Source: Bdellovibrio sp.
GTDB lineage: Bacteria; Bdellovibrionota; Bacteriovoracia; Bacteriovoracales; Bacteriovoracaceae
DNA: 64,000 bases
Assembly (NCBI GenBank): GCA_016187935.1
Contig: JACPIU010000018.1
Location: forward strand, 59,634 to 123,633
Direction: 5' to 3'
Part shown: one piece after another, positions 56,872 to 64,000 of the stretch
Position numbering within the stretch: the first letter of the stretch is position 1
Layout: each line of letters begins with the position of its first letter
Translations under genes and position numbers: made by a program
The notes under the pieces: model-generated
Told to the model about the DNA's origin: nothing
Seen by the model: only the letters and a program-made list of their open reading frames with translations
The model's database searches: none

Positions 56872-58629
56872 CTACGGCCGATGACTGCGTGAAGAATTAT
56901 GGTTTTCACACGCTCTCATTAATTGAGAGAGCGTGACGACTCTTCTATGGGCCTTGCCAAACGAAAGCTGGTCGTCCTTACTTAGAAAACTGATTTTTTT
57001 AGAATCTTCCCGTAAGGATCCATCGCAAAGGGCCTTATTGCTGTTCAATCGGTTGAGATACTTTTTGAAACCTCCCTGTTGGCACAAGTTGATATCCTCT
57101 CCGCCATAAATACCGGGTAGACTGGCAGACACTTTAAAGCAATCACAATTTACAAAGGCCTTTTTTCCATTATCAAATTCACAACCAAGCTTTTTCATGA
57201 CGTACTCATGGGATTTTTGCACGCGCCTGAGTGGTTGGTTCCAGACCTCATCTGTAAAGGAATCGTAGGTGGCACCATGCTGTTGGATGCCCTCAACCAG
57301 TTCTTTCATTTTTCCGATTCTCACCAATTTATCAACCAAGATAATCTCTCGCACCGTAAAACCCGCCACCATCAGAGCGCTGGCAGCACCTAAAATCGGT
57401 GCCGTGGCCGCATGAAAGACCACTTGTTCAGCCAAGGCCGGGGCGAGGAATTTCACCAGAAAAGCGAAAACGATTTTGGGATTCGTCACAATTTGATTGG
57501 TGGCCAACATGAGAGGAACCGCCGCGAGACTTTCCTCGGTCAAGGAAATTCCTAGTTTCCCGAGCACTTCACGCTGGGCCTCAGCATAGGAACTCTGGCA
57601 TGAAAGCGGACCGTTTTGCGCCAAGTCCTGAGCAAGAACCTCAAGAGCTTCTTCCAGCATGTCTCTGGTGGAATTCTTAATTTGGCGTTTTTCATGTTTT
57701 CCCATTTTATCAGTGACGAATTCTTCTATAATGCGCAATTGGTGGAGAAGGGACTCAGACTTGTTCAGCAAATCAGGATTGTTCTGCATTTCATCCAACA
57801 ACTGACTCTTGATCATCGCCAGGGTTTCGAGGAGTTCGGCATAGGTGGCCCTGATATTGTCCTTTTTAACATGGGCCAACAAATATTTTACTGCCCCAGT
57901 GAATTTCCCCTTGGGATCATCATAAATTGTTCGTGGGTCAGGTTTCACTTTTGGGTCTCTTACCGTTACAGGAGTCAGCGGTGTGGCCGTGACCGTATCG
58001 GGGAGCTGTGAAATCGACTTGCAAGGAACGGTGGCGGTTCTGACATGGGCATTTCGGAAGACAAGTTTTGCTAAATTTACCTTGGAAGAAACAGTTTTCA
58101 GATCAATCCGTACAATAAGGGAGACGGTCTGTGGAGCTTTTTTACAGACAGTCCATTGTGTGGGCATTGCGGCGGTCAAATCACTTCCAAAATAATTAGC
58201 AAATAGTGGCCCGGTATGAGAATAGGCACTGAATTGGGTTGGAATGGCAAAGGCGTCCTGCAAATCCCAGCCAACACGATAAGCAAATAATGAGTCATTA
58301 TCATAGAGATATTGAATACCATTAAAACGGCCCGCATAGGTATGAAGCGGGCCTGAATCATAGACACCCAGCTTATTATTGGCCGGGACTAAGAAACTCA
58401 TCCGTACAAAGCAGCTTTTGACGTCTGTATTTACGCCTGCCGCGGCTTCGGCATAAAATGGATTGGTCTGATCCTCGGTTACAGCAACGGATGGGAAGCC
58501 ATTAATATCTTTGTATTCGACGGTCAGACTCTTACAGTCACCGGCCAAACCATGTGAAACCATGGTGCTGTCGATAGAAAAGGCCGTTTGCCAGGCGAAT
58601 AACGTCAACAAAGTGATGATAGTTTTCAA
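56872..58629 (-). CDS. Large secreted protein of unknown function
   Basis: A 585-residue protein with a signal peptide (MKTIITLLTLFAWQTAFS). The first ~190 residues are beta-rich with paired cysteines (LAGDCKSLTVEY, DVKSCFVRMSFLV), followed by a Pro-rich joint and a long helical region (about 250-480) that includes a hydrophobic stretch (LGAASALMVAGFTVREIILV). The C-terminal part is Cys-rich (LGCEFDNGKKAFVNCDCFKV, INLCQQGG). Function not recognisable. Its neighbours downstream are also large secreted proteins of unknown role. Confidence 0.65.
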   Translation of the reverse strand: MKTIITLLTLFAWQTAFSIDSTMVSHGLAGDCKSLTVEYKDINGFPSVAVTEDQTNPFYAEAAAGVNTDVKSCFVRMSFLVPANNKLGVYDSGPLHTYAGRFNGIQYLYDNDSLFAYRVGWDLQDAFAIPTQFSAYSHTGPLFANYFGSDLTAAMPTQWTVCKKAPQTVSLIVRIDLKTVSSKVNLAKLVFRNAHVRTATVPCKSISQLPDTVTATPLTPVTVRDPKVKPDPRTIYDDPKGKFTGAVKYLLAHVKKDNIRATYAELLETLAMIKSQLLDEMQNNPDLLNKSESLLHQLRIIEEFVTDKMGKHEKRQIKNSTRDMLEEALEVLAQDLAQNGPLSCQSSYAEAQREVLGKLGISLTEESLAAVPLMLATNQIVTNPKIVFAFLVKFLAPALAEQVVFHAATAPILGAASALMVAGFTVREIILVDKLVRIGKMKELVEGIQQHGATYDSFTDEVWNQPLRRVQKSHEYVMKKLGCEFDNGKKAFVNCDCFKVSASLPGIYGGEDINLCQQGGFKKYLNRLNSNKALCDGSLREDSKKISFLSKDDQLSFGKAHRRVVTLSQLMRACENHNSSRSHRP

Positions 58630-58827
58630 GCTGAACTCCTATTTCAAAACAAATATTTTTGGAAGGTGCTGTACACCCTAGGTTTCCGTCTGTAAACCCC
58701 ATGTGTCATGCCAAGGCCTGATGGCGATACAAATCCAGGGCCGGCTTTACGGATGTGCATATCGAAACACAGATTGGTAATACCTTTGGGAGTGTGGCAC
58801 CTTTCGCTCATTTCGTGCTTGATTATC

Positions 58828-59874
58828 TTATTGAAACCGCCCCTTGAATTTGCCTTCGGTCTTGGTGGTTGGAAACTGTTGCTGGTTAAGCAGGCGGTCT
58901 TTGATTTCGTCCCCGAGTTTTAAAGCGAATTCGAAGCGGTATTTGGCCTTGATTTCGAATTTGCCAAGAGAGAGAAGGGGGACATGAATTCTCCATTGGT
59001 CGCCTTCCGATGTAATTTTAAATTGTGAGGCATTCAGCTTGGTTTTTACTATTTCCTTATCCTTTAAAATAAACCAGCGAACTTTTTTTGCTTTGAATTC
59101 CAATTCATAATCACTGACATTGCTTCCTTTCGTTACCAAAAAACTAACTTCCTGATTATTTAAGGCGATGTCACGGATGCTGGATTGAAGAGGGGCCAAA
59201 ATTTCTGTGGCATTTTGAAATGAAACATTCAAAGTTGCCGAAACTTTCCTGGCCTCACCGGAATCTTCCCTCACTTCATCCCTCCATTCCCCAAAGATGA
59301 AGACAGGAGATTGTCCAGCATCCGCATTGGCACTCAAAGCACCGGCGCTATTTAGATTGACTGTAACACTGGCCTTGGATGGGGTTAACTCTGAAGGCCA
59401 TGGGGAAAATTTGACGCTTGCTTTGCCTTCGGTATTAAAATCAAAAACTTCATAGGGATGAGAAATTACTTGCACGCATGAATAATATTCGGTTCTATAA
59501 GTGGGACGATCATAGCATGTTGTATGAGAGCTGGAGTCATCATCGTCATCATCACCATTACTATGGTCTCCGTTGTCCCCATGATCGGTGTTTCCAGAAC
59601 CATCATCGCTACAGATCGTGCGGCCATCAATTCTTTGGCAAATGCGCCGTTTTTCGATCAGATGTTTATAGCAAATGGTTTCATATCCATCTTGTATCTG
59701 ACGAGAACAGGTCGTCACGACATCCTCATAAGTATATTCAGTATGTGTTTGGGTTGAAAAAAGATCTACGATGTCTTCGCTTTGCCCGGTGTACTCAATG
59801 GTTTTTTGAGATGTTTGTGCCAAGGCCAGTGCCACGTTTAAATAAAGAAAAGCTAAAAGAAGCAATTTAAACAT
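58828..59874 (-). CDS. Secreted protein with Asp-rich linker
   Basis: A 348-residue protein: signal peptide (LLLLAFLYLNVALALA), a Cys-containing N-terminal segment (TTCSRQIQDGYETICYKHLI, RICQRIDGRTICSDD), an Asp/Ser/His-rich linker at about 92-120 (including DDDDDDSSSH), then two or three beta-sandwich-like segments up to KTEGKFKGRFQ. The acidic stretch may bind calcium. GGGGGG precedes ATG 59874; the frame to 59916 lacks a site. Function unknown. Confidence 0.68.
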   Translation of the reverse strand: MFKLLLLAFLYLNVALALAQTSQKTIEYTGQSEDIVDLFSTQTHTEYTYEDVVTTCSRQIQDGYETICYKHLIEKRRICQRIDGRTICSDDGSGNTDHGDNGDHSNGDDDDDDSSSHTTCYDRPTYRTEYYSCVQVISHPYEVFDFNTEGKASVKFSPWPSELTPSKASVTVNLNSAGALSANADAGQSPVFIFGEWRDEVREDSGEARKVSATLNVSFQNATEILAPLQSSIRDIALNNQEVSFLVTKGSNVSDYELEFKAKKVRWFILKDKEIVKTKLNASQFKITSEGDQWRIHVPLLSLGKFEIKAKYRFEFALKLGDEIKDRLLNQQQFPTTKTEGKFKGRFQ

Positions 59875-60079
59875 AAATCCCCCCAGGATGTTTTTTGCCG
59901 CAAATTTAGGGGGCAAAGCTTGGCCTTGGCCATGGTCTTTTAAAAAAGAAAATGTCGCGCCGGAATTCTTACACCAAAAAAGGGCGATCTTACATTTGCG
60001 GACGCTTTTTATGTTTTGATAGTGTCAAAAAGTTCGCTCTATTCGATGCCAAGGCCAGTCGGTAAAACGACAATGAGAA

Positions 60080-60703
60080 TTATCGACTGGCGCCGAAAAG
60101 ACTTCCAAGAATTGGCAAATCAGGCCACCATGGTCGATACATTTCAGGCACTTCATTGTCTCTGCCATCATCGAGTATATAATGGGTGGTATAGAAATAG
60201 GGCGAGTCACTTTTGCACTCGTTAAAAACCACAAGATTGATAAAGTCCTTTTTTGCGAGATTAAAATTGGGAATAAAATTGGTTTTTCTGATGGCGGTAT
60301 CGGGAGTCATGGGGAGTGTACTGCGGTCGCGAACGGCAATAAATTGCGGGCCTCTTTTGGTTACAAAATTCATTTCTCCCCAAGGATGACTGGAATTTCC
60401 TTGAACAAAGACGCTCACATCAATGGACTCAAGCGCCAGGAGTTCGAGATTAAATTGTTCCAGATTGACTGCCTCTCGCACAGGTAACTCATCTAGGTAC
60501 TCACTCACAATTCGCTCATTGGCGGCCTCTATTTTGGGCCCCATATCCCGGACAACCGAATTAAGATAGTCGTAAAGTCGTACCGCCTCAATGTAGGCAA
60601 GATTACAACTTAATCTTTCATGAGGCGCAGGCGACTCGGCCCAAACATGAGTTGTGATAGCAAAGCACAAGAGCATAAATATTTGCTTGAAAAGATGTAA
60701 CAT
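60080..60703 (-). CDS. Secreted protein of unknown function
   Basis: A 207-residue protein with a signal peptide (FKQIFMLLCFAITTHVWA). A helical N-terminal part (LAYIEAVRLYDYLNSVVRDM) is followed by beta-type sequence. Two cysteines (LSCNLA and NECKSD). GGGGGG lies 4 bases before ATG 60703. No motif recognised. Confidence 0.65.
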   Translation of the reverse strand: MLHLFKQIFMLLCFAITTHVWAESPAPHERLSCNLAYIEAVRLYDYLNSVVRDMGPKIEAANERIVSEYLDELPVREAVNLEQFNLELLALESIDVSVFVQGNSSHPWGEMNFVTKRGPQFIAVRDRSTLPMTPDTAIRKTNFIPNFNLAKKDFINLVVFNECKSDSPYFYTTHYILDDGRDNEVPEMYRPWWPDLPILGSLFGASR

Positions 60704-60889
60704 ATTGCCCCCCTACCTACCCTCAAGAGTAGATACAATCATAGTGCCAAGGATTCTTTCTAATATTGGAGGGTTATAAAGCAGAACATGCTTACATTAA
60801 TGACATCGTCTAAAATCTTGACGCCTGTAAACTGCAATGCCGTTTTTGTAAGCATTTTGTTGAGGTTGAGCTTCCCTGCAAAATAGGTG

Positions 60890-61540
60890 TCACATCCATT
60901 TGAGCAGACCTGCGAAAATAACAAAGAAAACGATATCGAAGATTGCCAATCCTACGGTGAGGTAAATCTTATTTCGCATGGATTTCATGTCGTGAATAAA
61001 AACCACCAGGGCCGATTGTGGAATGTAAGCGAACAAAATTACCGTCCAGATATGTGGCCATCCCCAATAGTGCCATTCCCAAATCAGCACGCCAAATGCA
61101 TTGAGACACGTCTCAATGACTCCACAAAATACGGAAAATGCCAGAATCACAACGAGGCGATTGGGCAGTCCAAAAATGCGAAGTGAAGTATCTTTTGGCA
61201 ATGCTTTGGTCACAACAAGTCCGTACATGGCAAACATCAGACTGATTTCAATATTGATGCCGGCCAGGATGAGAAATGCTGATCGGCCAGAAGCTGTCCA
61301 AAGCGGTGCATATCCCGAAACATAGCACCAGAGCATATTACCGAATTCGCCCAGCCATTCGAAAACCCAGCCAGCAATGCCGGCCATAAAAATGTTCCAC
61401 TGCTTATTCTGTGCTTCACTGACGTAGGCATAGATGAGCAGCGCGAGAAGTGGAATGACGTACCACTCGAAGTTCTGCATAGATCGGACATTGGCCATTG
61501 CTTGTTTGGTGGCTTCGGAATAGGTCGTTTGAATGATCAT
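60890..61540 (-). CDS. Integral membrane protein of unknown function
   Basis: A 216-residue protein with six or seven membrane spans rich in Trp and Tyr (WYVIPLLALLIYAYVSEAQN, WEWHYWGWPHIWTVILFAYI). An Asp/Lys loop lies before the last span (HDMKSMRNKIYLT). No signature of a known transporter. GAGGG precedes ATG 61540. It is 60 bases downstream of the flavoprotein gene's stop on the same strand and may be co-transcribed. Confidence 0.7.
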   Translation of the reverse strand: MIIQTTYSEATKQAMANVRSMQNFEWYVIPLLALLIYAYVSEAQNKQWNIFMAGIAGWVFEWLGEFGNMLWCYVSGYAPLWTASGRSAFLILAGINIEISLMFAMYGLVVTKALPKDTSLRIFGLPNRLVVILAFSVFCGVIETCLNAFGVLIWEWHYWGWPHIWTVILFAYIPQSALVVFIHDMKSMRNKIYLTVGLAIFDIVFFVIFAGLLKWM

Positions 61541-61600
61541 GGTTTCCCTCGCTCTTCGTGTTTGTGTCACAATGATTTTTCCATCACATTGTAATGTTGT

Positions 61601-62752
61601 TTAATCAATGAGGGAAGCGATCATGCCAGCGATGGCCAGCGAAGATGTCAAACCGGGGGAACTGATTCCCACGGTCTGGATGCAGTTGGGATATTTCTGA
61701 TCAGCTTGAATGATGAAGTCATTATGATTTTTCAGATTGGCCATTATTCCGGTGAAATCTTCTTGTAAATCGGCCTCTTCAAGTTGCGGGAAAAAACGCC
61801 GCGCGAATTGATGGAAATAGGATTTCGGTTTGCGGCCTTTGCTGTAATCCTCACGGTCCCGAACATAAACAAATTCTGGCCCGACGGTCACAAGATCACT
61901 TAACGAATAGACTCCCGCCATGGATTCTGTGAAGGTCGGGGTGAGATGGATACCAACGACCTCCATTTGTCGGTGATCTATTTCCATTTGGGTAGGAACA
62001 GGATAGACATTATATTGATTAAGCCAGATTCCAGCTCTCTTCTTTCGATTGAATTTGTAATATTCACCCCGAAGCGGTTCAATCTCCACCTGCCAAGTAG
62101 GGTTGATCATCTTTGCCACACGATCCGAGTAGAGGCCTGCGGCATTGATCACGTTTTTGGCAGAAAAGTTTTCTGTCACACCGGCATGAACACCAGTGAT
62201 CAGAAACTCACATTCTTGCGGTTTGATATTTGTGATTTCGAAATTGGTTAGGTGAGTGGCGCCCTTGTTGTTGGCGAGTTTTTCCAGCGTTTTCACATAG
62301 GAGGCAGCATCCACGATACCGGTGGAAGGCACCAGCATGGCCTTTTTGGCAAAAACATTGGGCTCATATTTTTTAATCTCGCTGGTCTCAAGTAGAACTA
62401 AGTCGGGGACGCTATTGGCCTTGGCCTGAGAGAATAGTTTTTCAAGCCGCGCCACTTCTTCATCAGTACAGGCGACAACCAATTTGCCCACCCGTTCGGC
62501 CGGGACATCATTTTGTCGGCAAAAATCATACATGAGTGCATTGCCCTCGATACAGAGTCGGGCCTTGAGGGAATCAGTGCGATAATAGATGCCAGCGTGA
62601 ATGACGCCGGAATTTCTGCCCGACTGGGCGTCTCCCAGATAGGGGAGCTTTTCAAAGACAAAAATGTCCTGAATCCCTCGCCGTGATAATTCATAAGCGG
62701 CGGCACAACCGATAACACCTCCGCCAATAATCGCAACATTAATTCTTTCCAT
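61601..62752 (-). CDS. lhgO: FAD-dependent oxidoreductase, L-2-hydroxyglutarate oxidase (LhgO)-like
   Basis: A 383-residue DAO-family flavoprotein. The dinucleotide motif VAIIGGGVIGCAAAYELSRR is at the N-terminus, followed by SGRNSGVIHAGIYYRTDSLK and ARLCIEGNALMYDFC, the marks of the LhgO/L2HGDH group, and a C-terminal FAD motif (TVGISSPGLTSSLAIAGMIA). It should oxidise L-2-hydroxyglutarate or a related 2-hydroxyacid to the 2-oxoacid. Substrate assignment inside the DAO family is uncertain. ATG 62752 has a weak ribosome site; GTG 62761 is an alternative. Confidence 0.82.
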   Translation of the reverse strand: MERINVAIIGGGVIGCAAAYELSRRGIQDIFVFEKLPYLGDAQSGRNSGVIHAGIYYRTDSLKARLCIEGNALMYDFCRQNDVPAERVGKLVVACTDEEVARLEKLFSQAKANSVPDLVLLETSEIKKYEPNVFAKKAMLVPSTGIVDAASYVKTLEKLANNKGATHLTNFEITNIKPQECEFLITGVHAGVTENFSAKNVINAAGLYSDRVAKMINPTWQVEIEPLRGEYYKFNRKKRAGIWLNQYNVYPVPTQMEIDHRQMEVVGIHLTPTFTESMAGVYSLSDLVTVGPEFVYVRDREDYSKGRKPKSYFHQFARRFFPQLEEADLQEDFTGIMANLKNHNDFIIQADQKYPNCIQTVGISSPGLTSSLAIAGMIASLID

Positions 62753-62932
62753 AAAGAGCACTACTTAGTTTTTAAGTATTGAAAAGAACAATTATGACAA
62801 GTTCCTATTCTGTCTACAACAACTGTCTAATAATTAGTCACATTTCTATCACTACCATTACCTTTTTTCTTACTAAATTGCGAGTAATCAAGATTTCTCT
62901 TACCATTCTTTGGTTGTTTTAAGGGAGGGTCT

Positions 62933-63580
62933 ATGTTGAAGCTATTGTGGGCGACGGTTTTATCATGCTTTTCATTTCATGTTCTCGCAGGAACCGTGAG
63001 CATCGAAGACCTGCAAAATAAATTGGCGAAGGCCAGAGAGAGATTGGAGTCTGTTCCTGCCCGGGGACAAAAGATACGCAAAATAGAAACCAGGCTCTAT
63101 GATCGCAGCTACCGTGATTTCAATCCTGGGAAGAATTTTGCTGATGATCATATTTGCGATCATCGCTTTACATCCACATATACGATGGATGAAGTGCGAC
63201 CAGAGGAAATTTATTATACTTATCAGGTCGATCTTAAGTATCGCTTTTTATCCGATGAGTCTTACTGCTCAAACAATCTCGACAAGAATCATAGTTTTCC
63301 TTCGTTTGTCAGAAAAGATGCTGTAACTGTGGAGAAATTCCTAACCGGTTTGCTGGCGGGTCTGTCTGACATCAAGATATTTGAATCAACCTTCCATGGC
63401 CGACCTGTCTTTAGCATCAAGGCCTCGGCCAAAAACGGCTATGGCGAACCTATGGCGGTCGATATCATCCTCCGCACAGATCGTTCTCTTATGGCCAATC
63501 CGGCGATTAAAACTGTCCAGGTGGATCGCCTTGATGGCGGTTTGGATTTCACTATCCGAACCACGCTTACGGTGGAATAG
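62933..63580 (+). CDS. Secreted protein of unknown function
   Basis: A 215-residue protein with a signal peptide (LWATVLSCFSFHVLAG), a short coiled coil (IEDLQNKLAKARERLESV) and a mixed domain with two cysteines (HICDHRF and SYCSNN). GGGAGGG precedes ATG 62933. No motif recognised. Confidence 0.68.
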   Translation: MLKLLWATVLSCFSFHVLAGTVSIEDLQNKLAKARERLESVPARGQKIRKIETRLYDRSYRDFNPGKNFADDHICDHRFTSTYTMDEVRPEEIYYTYQVDLKYRFLSDESYCSNNLDKNHSFPSFVRKDAVTVEKFLTGLLAGLSDIKIFESTFHGRPVFSIKASAKNGYGEPMAVDIILRTDRSLMANPAIKTVQVDRLDGGLDFTIRTTLTVE

Positions 63581-63676
63581 ACAGGAAATTTCACTATAGT
63601 TTCAAATGCTTTAGTGGTTCTTTCTTAAGTGTTACGGCCTATGTATCATAAATGCCTTCTCATTTTGGGGGGCATT

Positions 63677-64000
63677 ATGTTCAACACTCTTTCATTCCTG
63701 ATTTTCTGCTTGTTGCTCTCGGCAAATGAAGTATTTGCCACCGAACAAGTTTGCCACTGGTCCAGTGACAATTCGATCCCTTCTGAAAAAACAGTTTCCG
63801 CTTCGGTGGTCAAATTCAAGCTCTGTACACTTCCTCAAATCGCACCGCAACTGATTATCCAGACCAAGGCGAATAAAACGTTTACCAAGCTCATTCCCAC
63901 CGATAAAAACACCATCCGCTTTGCCATGTTGAGTTTTGTCAATGCTACACCGGAAAAATTTCTATCTCTTATGAACGACCATGCCACCATTCGCCGTTTA
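63677..64000 (+). CDS. Secreted protein, cut by the window edge
   Basis: 108 codons are visible and the frame is open to the right edge. The N-terminus is a signal peptide (FLIFCLLLSANEVFA), followed by a beta-type segment with two cysteines (VCHWSSD and KLCTLPQ). GGGGGG lies 4 bases before ATG 63677. An ATG at 63642 in another frame lacks this site. Function unknown. Confidence 0.6.
   Translation, partial: MFNTLSFLIFCLLLSANEVFATEQVCHWSSDNSIPSEKTVSASVVKFKLCTLPQIAPQLIIQTKANKTFTKLIPTDKNTIRFAMLSFVNATPEKFLSLMNDHATIRRL

Noticed and set aside
1..64000. CRISPR array
   Set aside because: No regularly spaced direct repeats with unique spacers and no cas-like genes were seen.

Overview
The window reads as the chromosome of a Gram-negative, motile bacterium of moderate GC. 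The best overall impression is a member of the Bdellovibrionota or a related delta-type lineage. This is inference from several things: many secreted proteins and lipoproteins of unknown function, a TIGR02147-like regulator, repeated FecR-domain proteins, an HNH/DUF222-like gene, and frequent GTG/TTG starts. No rRNA or species marker is present. All calls come from reading the sequence; no database search was run.

Layout. 1-1.6 kb is a small chemotaxis cluster (CheY, an Hpt-like protein without its histidine, a CheX-type phosphatase). 1.7-17.8 kb holds envelope and secreted functions: an M14 carboxypeptidase, a membrane-anchored Hsp20, a tandem-repeat lipoprotein, an RDD protein, an AmpG-type permease, a GH15 lipoprotein, a transglutaminase-like/beta-barrel protein whose Shine-Dalgarno lies inside a perfect hairpin, an SPFH lipoprotein, a PAP2 phosphatase and a FecR protein. 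18-25.2 kb holds a regulator coupled to a secreted protein, a 2-Cys peroxiredoxin, and the proteolysis core clpP-clpX-lon.

A tRNA-Val(TAC) at 25.39 kb opens an accessory region running to about 46 kb. It contains a dispersed repeat of 100-280 bp (copies near 25.7, 31.9 and 37.0 kb), an IS66 relic, two PAP2 genes, a mercury-type merR/merC-like pair with a readable MerR promoter, two toxin-antitoxin pairs each with a perfect palindromic operator, an orphan antitoxin, a PadR/methyltransferase pair, two convergent DUF4143 ATPases, an internally deleted AraC gene, a CDP-archaeol-synthase-like gene with a decayed second copy, an HNH gene, and a probable HhH/PD-(D/E)XK nuclease. A second repeat family flanks the higBA, carS-like and HNH genes.

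From 46 to 64 kb the window returns to envelope and regulatory functions: a TPR protein, a small HD hydrolase, an MFS permease, a secreted protein with tandem repeats, a FecR/beta-barrel protein paralogous to the one at 14.7 kb, two tandem small secreted paralogs, an SDR, a PAS-PAS hybrid histidine kinase, several large secreted proteins, and an L-2-hydroxyglutarate-oxidase-like flavoprotein.

The features most worth following are the hairpin-gated transglutaminase/barrel gene, the FecR/barrel fusion, the HhH-nuclease at 45.2 kb, and the tRNA-linked repeats.
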